DNA from: Planctomycetota bacterium
GTDB taxonomy: Bacteria; Planctomycetota; Planctomycetia; Pirellulales; Lacipirellulaceae
Reading direction: 5' to 3'
Assembly (NCBI GenBank): GCA_013152205.1
Contig: JAADGV010000050.1
Coordinates: 1 to 64,000 of the forward strand
DNA: 64,000 bases
Shown here: positions 7,668 through 15,156 of the stretch, one piece after another
How the letters are laid out: each line of letters starts with the position of its first letter
Position numbering within the stretch: the first letter of the stretch is position 1
Notes under the pieces: generated by a model
Database searches by the model: none
What the model saw: the letters and a program-made list of their open reading frames with translations, nothing else
What the model was told of the DNA's origin: nothing
Made by a program: the position numbers and the translations under genes

Positions 7668-9002
7668 ATGAAACTCTCAAAGAACGTCAAGGCTTGGCTG
7701 GTCAAAAACGCCGACGCTCAATCTACTTGGACCGACGACAATCTTTTTGCCGAAGCCGCAACCAGTGCTTTGGAAGCTGGCACGCTAACGCCTACGAAGT
7801 TTGCCGAACTCAACGGCCCATCGCCTGACGATGTCTTCGGGCAGCCCCGAGTCAAAAAACCGTCGGAGCGTTACAGCTCGAAAAAAACTGCGGCAAAACA
7901 TGTTCGCACTGGCGAGCATGTTCGGGATGAAAAAGGCAAGCAGGTTGAAACAATCAGCGAACTTGAGCACGCCAAGATTGGTGCCTTCCTAAAGCACCGA
8001 GCAGCAAAAGACGGCCAGCAAACTTTGCTTACAGAACATGACCGGCAATTAGTCGGCGAATTGTTCGAGTCCGAAAAATGGTGTGGCAACCTTGGCGGCG
8101 AGTGGAAAACCGGAATTGACGGCATGAGGGTTAAGGCTTTGCTGGACGATGTCACTTCAGGCGGTGCCGAAGTTGTGCCGCAGTTTTTCGATAGTGCAGT
8201 GATTCAATTCCCGCTATTGCATTCTGAGTTGTTGCCACGTATCGACCTGCGGGACGTTCCCCGAGGCTCTAGCGTTGAAGGTGCGAGCATTGCAAACCCG
8301 ACTGCGAATTGGGGAACCAGTGAAGGTACTTCGATGTCGCCTTTCGATACGGCAAGTATCGTTTCGCAAATCGCTACGTCCATTCACCCCGTCACCGTCG
8401 CATTGGAAATCGGTAGAGATTTCCTGAGTGATGCGGCAGTTGATGTAGGCCGAATCTTAATCGAAAATATCGGCCAGAAAATGCTTGAGGAACTCGACAA
8501 AGTTATCGTTGTCGGCAACGGCACAACTCAGCCCGAAGGCATTTTCAACGCTAGTGGTATTATCGATATCGGTAACCCGGCTGGTGGTGCTGGTGCGGCC
8601 CCGCAAGTCGACGACTACGAAAGCCTAGTCTTTTCGGTCGGCAAGCAGTACCGTGGCTCTGTGATGCGTCCAGCCTTTTTTAATGACACGAGCTATAGCC
8701 GAGCAAGGGGTATCCCTGTTGGTTCTGCTGACACTCGGCGTGTCTTCGGAATGGATCAGCAAAGCTACAGGTTGTTTGAGAACCCGTTTTTGATCCAGAA
8801 CAGCATTGCTAACAGCTTCGCTGGTTACGGTGCGTTGGCGAAGTACCGCTTGTATCGTCGCCAAGCTCAAGAGGTTCGGTTTACTTCTGAAGGCAAAGAG
8901 CTTGCGTTGAAGAACATGACTCTATTGATTGTTCGCGGTCGATTCGGTGGCAAGGTTGTCGACCCCAACGCTTTTGCATTTTCAAACAACTGGCAAGCAT
9001 AG
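7668..9002 (+). CDS. HK97-type major capsid protein
   Basis: A 444-aa protein. GGAGGT at 7655-7660 fixes the ATG at 7668 over an upstream TTG. The C-terminal 300 residues follow the HK97 capsid pattern: a segment like GAEVVPQFFDSAVIQF, then LLPRIDLRDV, ANWGTSEGTSM, an E-loop/spine-helix region (EIGRDFLSDAAVDVGRIL), GNGTTQPEGIFN, and a final strand ending in FGGKVVDPNAF. The N-terminal about 130 residues are charged and could act as scaffold removed on maturation, although no protease gene is seen in the element. Confidence 0.9.
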   Translation: MKLSKNVKAWLVKNADAQSTWTDDNLFAEAATSALEAGTLTPTKFAELNGPSPDDVFGQPRVKKPSERYSSKKTAAKHVRTGEHVRDEKGKQVETISELEHAKIGAFLKHRAAKDGQQTLLTEHDRQLVGELFESEKWCGNLGGEWKTGIDGMRVKALLDDVTSGGAEVVPQFFDSAVIQFPLLHSELLPRIDLRDVPRGSSVEGASIANPTANWGTSEGTSMSPFDTASIVSQIATSIHPVTVALEIGRDFLSDAAVDVGRILIENIGQKMLEELDKVIVVGNGTTQPEGIFNASGIIDIGNPAGGAGAAPQVDDYESLVFSVGKQYRGSVMRPAFFNDTSYSRARGIPVGSADTRRVFGMDQQSYRLFENPFLIQNSIANSFAGYGALAKYRLYRRQAQEVRFTSEGKELALKNMTLLIVRGRFGGKVVDPNAFAFSNNWQA

Positions 9003-9014
9003 AGGAGGTGTCCT

Positions 9015-9527
9015 TTGGCTAAACAAGAAAACGTGCTCACTGTCGAAATCGATGGCGAGCAAAACCAGAATGTTTATTTTCGGCCTCTGTTGAGAAAGGT
9101 TCGGGGTCGGTTCGACTTGCACCGATGCCGGGAACCCAATGCCGGAAAGCTTCATGCCAAGTGGCCCCAGCCAATCCCAGGGCAACGCCTAGAGTTGAAT
9201 TTAGGCACTGGTGAGGCGGCTATTCTCGAACCACTCTACGAAGAGAAATTCGCAGCGTTGAGAGAAACGATTGAGGCTAGCGGCCAAAAGCTTACCGATG
9301 AACGCCAGGCAGTCAAAGCCGATGTTTCGACTTGGATTTATTGGTTGAAAGCTTTGGTCGACACGGGCAAGGCTAAGCTGCTTCGTGGAGCGTTCCCGAA
9401 ACTCGATAGCGAGCCTCAAAAGCGGTTTCATTCTATCGAACAGCCCGACCCGTTAGACCGTCTTGCTGCTGCGATTGAAAAGCAAAGCGAACTACTCGCC
9501 AAGCTGGTTTCACAAAAAACAACTTGA
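9015..9527 (+). CDS. Hypothetical head-region protein
   Basis: A 170-aa protein beginning with TTG at 9015, chosen because GAGGAGGTG lies just upstream. It follows the capsid gene by 12 bases. The N-terminal half has beta-type segments (VLTVEIDGEQNQNVYFRPL), the C-terminal half is helical and ends in a probable coiled coil. I do not recognise a family. Position between capsid and portal suggests a head-associated or connector role. Confidence 0.7.
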   Translation: MAKQENVLTVEIDGEQNQNVYFRPLLRKVRGRFDLHRCREPNAGKLHAKWPQPIPGQRLELNLGTGEAAILEPLYEEKFAALRETIEASGQKLTDERQAVKADVSTWIYWLKALVDTGKAKLLRGAFPKLDSEPQKRFHSIEQPDPLDRLAAAIEKQSELLAKLVSQKTT

Positions 9528-9596
9528 TTTAGCTGGCTGGAGGGGCAGTACGTCGTCTTATAACCGCGATAGTGCTGCTTGCTCCAGCGACCTGCC

Positions 9597-9851
9597 ATGA
9601 AATTCTGGAAATCAAAAACAACGGCTGCCGAGCGTAGGGAAAAGCAACTGAGAAATCAGGTTGCCGAGCTTGAATCAAAGCTTGCTGCGAAGGATCGAGC
9701 TATCGCTGTGAACGAAGCTGAGATTGAAAGTTTGGCGGCTGTCATTGCCAGAGACCGCCAAAGGGTTCAAGCCGAAACGGCAACCTATGTCCGGCAACGT
9801 GCCGAGTGTGAAGGGACGAAAAATGTCAGCACTGACAAGGGCACTATCTGA
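9597..9851 (+). CDS. Small coiled-coil protein
   Basis: An 84-aa protein from the ATG at 9597. Almost the whole length is a charged heptad-like helix (EKQLRNQVAELESKLAAKD). It overlaps the start of the portal gene by 29 nt. It may be a scaffold or chaperone for head assembly, inferred only from its coiled coil and position. The overlap with a well-supported gene makes it somewhat less certain. Confidence 0.55.
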   Translation: MKFWKSKTTAAERREKQLRNQVAELESKLAAKDRAIAVNEAEIESLAAVIARDRQRVQAETATYVRQRAECEGTKNVSTDKGTI

Positions 9852-11172
9852 TGCCGATAGAATGTACGTCAATTCCTGCAAGGCTGTATCCAACGATAGC
9901 ATTCTTGCTGGCTCTACTTCTGGCCTTGGCCTAAACCGCCCCAAGCTTAGCCGAGCCAAAGAACAGTATTCGCATTTTCGCGGTTGGGCCTACGTCGCAA
10001 TCAAGACAATTGCCAGCCGAATTGCTGGGCAGGATTGTTTTGTCGCAAGGGTACTCGATAAGCCCAAGGTAGGCCGAAAGCTTTTTTTGCCCCAATCGCT
10101 CAAGAGCCTTGGCGACCGTTTGGAACCTTTGGAACGCCATCCATTGCTAGACGCTTTGGACTCTCCGAATCAACTAATGACTCGCTGGCCGTTGATGTTT
10201 TCAACGGTGGCATCCTTGCTGATTACAGGCCGTAGTTTCTGGTGGTTGGTCGAAGTCGATGGACAACTGCAAATCTGGCCTATCCCATCGCACTGGCTCG
10301 AACCTTCAGACAAACTACGCAACGCTTGGAAGCTCCGGCCAGACTTGGGCATTGGGGAGCATGAGCTACCGTCAGAAGACGTTGCCGCATTCGTGCTGCC
10401 CGATCCATCGAATCCGTTTGGTTCTATCTCACCCCTGCAAGCTCAAGCTGCTGCCGTTGCCACCGATGAGGAAATACAGAATTCGCAATACAAGGCTTTT
10501 GTGAATGGTGTGAACCCTCAACTTGCTATTCGAGTAGGTCGGCTTCCCGGTGCTGTGCAAGGCGAAGCTGGGCAACGTCCTGTATTGGAACCTGAACAAC
10601 GTCAGCAATTGGTGGACGCAATCCTAAGGCTGCATTCCGGCGAAGCTAAAAAGCATCACCCTCTGATTGTCGATGGAATGATCGAAGGATTTGACAAGCT
10701 TTCCAGCAGCCCACAAGAAATGGATTTTCTCGATTCAGGCAAGGCAACCAAGGCTCGAATCTTCCAAAGTTTTGGCGTCAACCCCATCGTTTCTGGAGAG
10801 ATCGCAGACGCAAACAGGGCTCAGGCTGTGGTTGCTGGCCAGCAATTCTGTGAGACTCTCAATCCGATAATCGAACTAATGAGTCAGACGATTACACGAT
10901 GGCTAGGCAATCGGTTCTCAGCCGATGGCGAAAAACTTCTAGCCTGGATCGACCCATGCCGAGCAAATGACCCTGAGCAAAAGTTGCAGGAATGGAAAAC
11001 CGCCAGGGCCAATGGCGACGTTACCCAAAACGAATTTCGCCAGCAGATTCTGAACCTATCAGCCGTCGCTGGTGGCGATACTTTCAGAGACGCACTAGGC
11101 AACCCTATCGAGCGTAGTTCATCGTCCCTGATGAAACACTTGGAGCCGTCAAGAAATGGACGCATCCACTAG
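9823..11172 (+). CDS. Phage portal protein
   Basis: A 449-aa portal-family protein. The ATG at 9823 has AAGGGA upstream; a longer frame from 9724 is less likely. Features of the HK97-type portal family are SHFRGWAYVAIKTIASRIAG near the N-terminus, HPLLDALDSPN, the LLITGRSFWW segment, an SPLQAQAAAV stretch, and PQEMDFLDSGKATKARIFQSFGVNP. The portal forms the ring through which terminase packs DNA. It overlaps the MuF-like gene by 17 nt. Here it lies downstream of the capsid gene, reversing the common portal-protease-capsid order. Confidence 0.88.
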   Translation: MSALTRALSDADRMYVNSCKAVSNDSILAGSTSGLGLNRPKLSRAKEQYSHFRGWAYVAIKTIASRIAGQDCFVARVLDKPKVGRKLFLPQSLKSLGDRLEPLERHPLLDALDSPNQLMTRWPLMFSTVASLLITGRSFWWLVEVDGQLQIWPIPSHWLEPSDKLRNAWKLRPDLGIGEHELPSEDVAAFVLPDPSNPFGSISPLQAQAAAVATDEEIQNSQYKAFVNGVNPQLAIRVGRLPGAVQGEAGQRPVLEPEQRQQLVDAILRLHSGEAKKHHPLIVDGMIEGFDKLSSSPQEMDFLDSGKATKARIFQSFGVNPIVSGEIADANRAQAVVAGQQFCETLNPIIELMSQTITRWLGNRFSADGEKLLAWIDPCRANDPEQKLQEWKTARANGDVTQNEFRQQILNLSAVAGGDTFRDALGNPIERSSSSLMKHLEPSRNGRIH

Positions 11173-11946
11173 GTGGCTTCGACAGCATGGCCAATCTGAG
11201 CAAAGCTTCAGCCGTTCGCTGACTTCCTATTTCAGAACCCAAGCCAATCGAATCGCAAAGGCTTAAAATTTTCAGGGACTCGGACCAGACCAGACGGCTT
11301 CGATTTTCAACGCTGACGATGAACACGAGTTGCTTGTCCCTTTAGCGAGGCGCAGCCTCGCTAGGATTATGACCCTTGGAGCCGAGAATGAACTTGAAGC
11401 CATCGAAGGCCCTCAGGATGCTCTGAAAGAGGTTGAAGATTTTCAGGTCTTGCTTGCCGAAGAACTTGTCCAATTGCCTGAGGCGGTGCGTCAGCGGATC
11501 AGGCTTGCCCTTAGTGAACTTGAAGAGCAACCATACTGGCGAGCGATTCAAGAGACAACCCAAACCAACCTTGCTGGCATCATTAGGCAGAGCATCGAAG
11601 CTGGTGATTCTCCCCATGCCATGAGCGTCAGAATTCGGGCGGTTTTTCTGCTCGCAAGCATGCCATGAAAATCGCTCGCACCGAAACGACTGGGGCATTG
11701 AACGCTGGGCATGAAGCTGCTAGGGAAGACCTCTACGCTGCTGGTCTGATTGTCGGCAAGAAGTGGCTGACCATTGGCGATGACGACGTAAGGGCGTCTC
11801 ACGTTGCCCTGAGTGGATCAGTAGCCGCACCACGCCAAGACTTTTCGGTCGGTGGGAGTCTTGCACCCTATCCAGGGCATTGGAGTCTACCAGCAGGGCA
11901 GAGAATTTTTTGCAGGTGTACAACTGCGAGTGTGTTGCTCACGTAA
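11156..11946 (+). pseudogene. MuF-like head morphogenesis gene, disrupted
   Basis: From the ATG at 11156 the frame reads MDASTRWLRQHGQSEQSF... and meets an in-frame TAA at 11264-11266. The same frame continues with plausible sequence (NFQGLGPDQTASIFNADDEH) to about 11640. A one-base shift there moves the reading into the frame that encodes MKIARTETTGALNAGHEAAR and ends at 11946. The last part matches the MuF C-terminal domain: IARTET near its start, then KKWLTIGDDDVRASH, YPGHW and the terminal FCRCT. An intact product would be about 263 aa. Two lesions make it nonfunctional unless the assembly is wrong at both places. Confidence 0.82.
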
Positions 11947-11968
11947 TCCCTACCGTCATCAACGGCAT

Positions 11969-12325
11969 TCAAGGAAGTTGAAAACCTGCGAGTGATTGTG
12001 CGAGGTGTAAGGAACCCTGCAAGTCAGCCATTCTCAACGAGAGTTCAGCTTGTTCTGCTTGGGTCTTCACTCCATGCTCGATCCACTGGGAAGATCGTCG
12101 GGCTAACTCGTTTATCGGATTAGCTAGTGAATTAAGATAGTTGCGGTGTGCTTTCAGGCGTAGCCGATACATTTCTAGGGCCTGATCGGGGCCAGTGTGC
12201 AAAGTCTTGAGAAAAGCATCTTGCAGACTCTCTATTTCACTACTGAAACGCGTGAGCCGATTTGTGTACTCAACAAGCAGTTTATTCAGGTCCACAACAG
12301 TTCGATGGGTTTCCATCTCGTTCAT
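11969..12325 (-). CDS. Small helical protein, partner of GTPase-like gene
   Basis: A 118-aa protein whose ATG overlaps the stop of the P-loop gene (ATGA, 12322-12325) and is preceded by GGAGGG, so the two are translationally coupled. The sequence appears entirely alpha-helical with heptad-like spacing (NRLTRFSSEIESLQDAFLK), and lacks signal or membrane segments. I do not recognise a family. The obligate coupling suggests it binds or regulates the P-loop protein. Confidence 0.75.
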   Translation of the reverse strand: MNEMETHRTVVDLNKLLVEYTNRLTRFSSEIESLQDAFLKTLHTGPDQALEMYRLRLKAHRNYLNSLANPINELARRSSQWIEHGVKTQAEQAELSLRMADLQGSLHLAQSLAGFQLP

Positions 12326-13176
12326 GTTTCACCCTCCTCCCATTCTCTTAGCGAATCGCAAGTCTCCAGTATATCTCTAATTGATTTCACCTGAAGATCA
12401 TGATCGTAGCCAGCCAGGTTCTTCTGCATCAATTCCCCGCTACTTGTTACATAATTCTTAATCACAAGAGAACCGAAAGCAATCTCCTGCCGAAACGTCC
12501 TTGAGTCTCGTTTCTGCCCTAGCTTGTTCAAGTGCGTCGCGAACTCTCCTCTACAATAGTGTTCTTGACACTGTCTCTGGTTATTGAACCACAAATCTTC
12601 CTTAGTTACCAATACCAGAAGCCACATCTTGTTCTGTGCGAGAGAGATACTTGAGGATATTCTCTTGAGGACCTCGATTTCATCTTTTCGCTGCTCTTCA
12701 AGGTAGCGAGGAAGGAACGATTCCAAATCATCACCATCCTGCCACAACCGGTGTAACTCTAGATCGAAACTTCCGATCGAATGGTATCCGTAACTAACAA
12801 TTAGAATAAACCCCCGGCACTTGCCCCCGGCAATATTTGATTCAAGGGTTCCCCATGTATCGTCTCGTCGGTGTTTTTGGCCTGGAGGGACTAGAAGCTC
12901 TACTGACGTACTGTCGCCTAATGAATAATTTTCGACGGTAAGACTTTCCACATAATTGCCCGGTGGATTAAAAAGGTAGTCCTGATCGCCCGATAGAAGC
13001 CTAGCAAGAGTTGTCTTACCGACTCCCCCTGCCCCGAAAATGTAAATTGCACCATCTTCATCGCTCTTCCGAAACCATCGAGTGATGGCATTTAGTCTTT
13101 CCTTTATTTTATCGTAGTTATCCCACGCCCATTTCGATGCTGCCCCCGCCGCCGCCGTTGCAAAGCCTTCGCTCAT
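12322..13176 (-). CDS. GTPase-like P-loop NTPase
   Basis: A 284-aa protein, starting at the ATG at 13176, which follows a GGGG-containing site; a longer open frame to 13530 is probably non-coding because it overlaps another coding frame. An amphipathic N-terminal helix (about residues 8-36) leads to Walker A GAGGVGKTT (48-56). VELLVPPGQ at 92-100 sits where a small GTPase has its DxxGQ switch but lacks the Asp, and VTKED (190-194) resembles the G4 motif with TKxD. So it looks like a Ras-like GTPase with a degenerate switch. Position at the end of a mobile element, opposite in strand to the head genes, is typical for cargo such as anti-phage defence. The function is not known. Confidence 0.78.
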   Translation of the reverse strand: MSEGFATAAAGAASKWAWDNYDKIKERLNAITRWFRKSDEDGAIYIFGAGGVGKTTLARLLSGDQDYLFNPPGNYVESLTVENYSLGDSTSVELLVPPGQKHRRDDTWGTLESNIAGGKCRGFILIVSYGYHSIGSFDLELHRLWQDGDDLESFLPRYLEEQRKDEIEVLKRISSSISLAQNKMWLLVLVTKEDLWFNNQRQCQEHYCRGEFATHLNKLGQKRDSRTFRQEIAFGSLVIKNYVTSSGELMQKNLAGYDHDLQVKSIRDILETCDSLREWEEGET

Positions 13177-13279
13177 TTTAACCCCGAATAGATGCGAGTT
13201 AGGGTGAAGAAATTCCTGGTCAAGCTGGAAGTTGAGTGCCACCAATCTCTCTTCTCCAGTGGGATACGTCAACCTGCAG

Positions 13280-13591
13280 CTATTCAGACAGCTTTCTTTT
13301 TTTGATAAGCTCTGCTTCTCGTCCGGGGACGACTTTAGGAAATCTAGGCCATCTTGTTTCGTACTTGCCGGTGAGGTTCTTAATGTCTTCGCCATGTGCC
13401 GTGACAAACTCATCGGAAATTGAGATTTCCAGATTGTATTGAGCTTTGTCGGATGCCATGCCTGCCGAAAGCTTATAAGGGATGAGGATTTCGTAACCGC
13501 TCTCCCGTCCGTCGGCATAGATGGCAACATAGTCCTCGTAGCCTACCGCATACGATGCGGTATCCTTGGTATCCCACGATACAGGATTCAA
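13280..13591 (-). CDS. Hypothetical protein, possibly 5'-truncated
   Basis: A 103-aa product from the TTG at 13591, the only standard start in the frame. The frame stays open upstream to 13738 and the extra sequence looks coding (for example ESITDFYNGSYDSAHKLNP just before the TTG), but contains no ATG or GTG. The stop codon at 13739-13741 lies only about 55 bp from the right attachment repeat. The gene may therefore be the truncated end of a longer gene, cut when the element formed. It precedes the P-loop gene with a 103-bp gap. No domain is recognised. Confidence 0.55.
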   Translation of the reverse strand: MNPVSWDTKDTASYAVGYEDYVAIYADGRESGYEILIPYKLSAGMASDKAQYNLEISISDEFVTAHGEDIKNLTGKYETRWPRFPKVVPGREAELIKKRKLSE

Positions 13592-13794
13592 CTTGTGGGC
13601 ACTATCATAGCTGCCGTTGTAGAAGTCAGTTATTGATTCACAGAGCCCAGGCGTCGCGACGCCTGCCTGCCCCCCAACCGAGAGGTCTTTTGAGGTATTT
13701 TCGGCACGGCCTGTAAATTCACCTAATGGCGTTTTACCCTATAGAGCAAGGGATACAAGCGGATAGACGGCGATAAGAAAAAATCGGGAGAATT

Positions 13795-13837
13795 AGTCAG
13801 AGTCCGTAGTGCTACCGTTACACTATTCCCCAGTAGT
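13795..13837. repeat. Right attachment-site repeat (attR)
   Basis: Identical to 102-144, comprising the 5' half of tRNA-Gln without its 3' half, so it is not a functional tRNA. The dyad beyond it reads GTCG (13836-13839) / CGAC (13848-13851), with matched base changes compared with the left end. Sequence to the right is presumably the original host flank of the tRNA. Confidence 0.85.
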
Positions 13838-13915
13838 CGTTTCATATCGACGACGCCCACCTGAAAAAAGGTAGGCACCGTAGAACATTCTACCAATGTA
13901 GCCAAGCTAACGAAA

Positions 13916-13969
13916 CCAGGAAAGCGACAGGCCGACCGACGGGAGTGCCGGATTTAGCGAGTAAATGCT
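13916..13969 (+). repeat. 54-bp dispersed repeat, copy 1
   Basis: This stretch matches the reverse complement of 35721-35774 with two mismatches. It contains ACGGGAGTGCCGGATTTAGC at its core. Both copies lie in intergenic DNA near other repeats. The remaining bases of the 13838-14022 gap show nothing further. Confidence 0.75.
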
Positions 13970-14022
13970 GAGGCCAAGTAAAGTTCCTGATTGCATAGAT
14001 CAATAAAACAACCAAAGCACTG

Positions 14023-14949
14023 CTAACCACGGTAATCTTCATGGCAATTCACACAAGATTGCTTCACCTGCTCACTAGCTTGCTCGGCGGCCTCAAAATT
14101 TCCACTCTTGGCAGCCTCGGCCAGATCGACCGCCGCCTGCTGCAATTGCTGCGCGTATTCGAAATACACTTCGTCGTCCGAGTATTCATAGCCTTCTTGC
14201 CTAACAACTCGTGCTAACGCCGCCAAAATTTGAGCCTCGTGGGCTATTTCGTTTCGGCCTTTGCGAAACTCTCGACCCCTCACCAACGCGGGAGCGATTT
14301 TTTCCTCCGAAGCTAGCTTCATGCGTTGCATCGAATCGCCCAGATCGGCGGCTTCCTCTGTGGAGTTTGCACCCGAGGGCGACGGCAGCGTCGGCGATTG
14401 CCCTCGCATCAATTCAGCAAGCACTTCGCTCGCTTCTTGAGCAGCAGCTAGGCTCTTGTCGTTGCCTTCCTCGCAGATCTCCGCTGTCGCTAACAGGTAG
14501 GCACGCATCGCCCCTGCATTTTGCTGCCATCGAACCTCTTTTTCAAATTCAACCACAACGCCAAACCAAATTGCCAAAAGTCGAAAGTCACGTTGGCATA
14601 GCCGATGGCCTTCGCTTTTGAATGCCCCTTCACGCAAGACGGTTCTGGCAATTTGATTTACAACACGCTTGATCTCGGTCGTCAAAGTGTCCGCGTCGAT
14701 CAAGGTCGACCAAGCCTGGCCTTTTTCGTTCGGAGCGTCCTCAGCAGCGGTGGCAACTTGCTCTGAATGGGCTAAAAAATCAGGCCGATCTCCAACCAAT
14801 TGCTCACGGGCATCGTCGAAGAAAACATCCAGCACTTCTTGCGACCACTGTGGCGGCTTGGCACGAGGCGCAGGGCCCTCTTTTCCCATCGCGCACGGCG
14901 GCACTCCCCAGGAAAAAGCAAGAGCCAACAATATCCCTCGATGCTGCAT
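14023..14949 (-). CDS. Secreted CxxCH (c-type heme) protein
   Basis: A 308-aa protein with a hydrophobic N-terminal export segment (ILLALAFSWGVPPCA). The C-terminus has CVNCHEDYRG, a single heme-binding CxxCH motif preceded by Ala/Glu-rich helices, as in cytochrome c'-like four-helix proteins. The rest is helical and charged. It probably acts in the periplasm, holding one heme. No electron-transfer partner is adjacent. A long internal region (about residues 60-200) is not recognised. Confidence 0.75.
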   Translation of the reverse strand: MQHRGILLALAFSWGVPPCAMGKEGPAPRAKPPQWSQEVLDVFFDDAREQLVGDRPDFLAHSEQVATAAEDAPNEKGQAWSTLIDADTLTTEIKRVVNQIARTVLREGAFKSEGHRLCQRDFRLLAIWFGVVVEFEKEVRWQQNAGAMRAYLLATAEICEEGNDKSLAAAQEASEVLAELMRGQSPTLPSPSGANSTEEAADLGDSMQRMKLASEEKIAPALVRGREFRKGRNEIAHEAQILAALARVVRQEGYEYSDDEVYFEYAQQLQQAAVDLAEAAKSGNFEAAEQASEQVKQSCVNCHEDYRG

Positions 14950-15156
14950 AGGTACATCTTACCAAATTCCACGCTCGTTCGCCGCGTCACCCTTCCAAGG
15001 CCCAAACGTTAGCGGTGGCGGCCACGCCACCCCATCGCGAAAACGCACACTTAGAAAGAAAAAACGCCCTGGATCGATAGAATATGACTCGCATTCATGC
15101 TAATTTGGCAGTTGCTCCATTGTCATCATAAGACGCCATTCCGCGAAAAGGTCCCC

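Larger units (their letters stand above)
102..13837. mobile_element. Integrated phage-satellite-like element in tRNA-Gln
   Basis: A 43-bp perfect direct repeat at each end (102-144, 13795-13837) brackets about 13.7 kb carrying an integrase directly beside the tRNA, small HTH genes, a D5-type helicase, terminase large subunit, HK97-type capsid, portal, a MuF-like remnant, and a minus-strand cargo cassette. No tail, holin or endolysin gene is visible. Capsid-forming phage-inducible islands combine integrase, replication and head genes without tails at this size, so that is the closest known analogue. A prophage reduced by deletion is the alternative. The MuF gene is disrupted, so the element may no longer be packaged. 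Confidence 0.85.

Noticed and set aside
11264..11266. Alternative genetic code or programmed readthrough in MuF
   Set aside because: TAA and TGA are used as normal stops throughout, and a separate frameshift follows in the same gene.
12322..13530. Longer P-loop protein starting at 13530
   Set aside because: The first 118 codons overlap a better coding frame (13280-13591), and the ATG at 13176 has a ribosome site.
13795..13840. Second tRNA-Gln gene
   Set aside because: Only the 5' half of the tRNA is present; there is no T arm or 3' acceptor strand.
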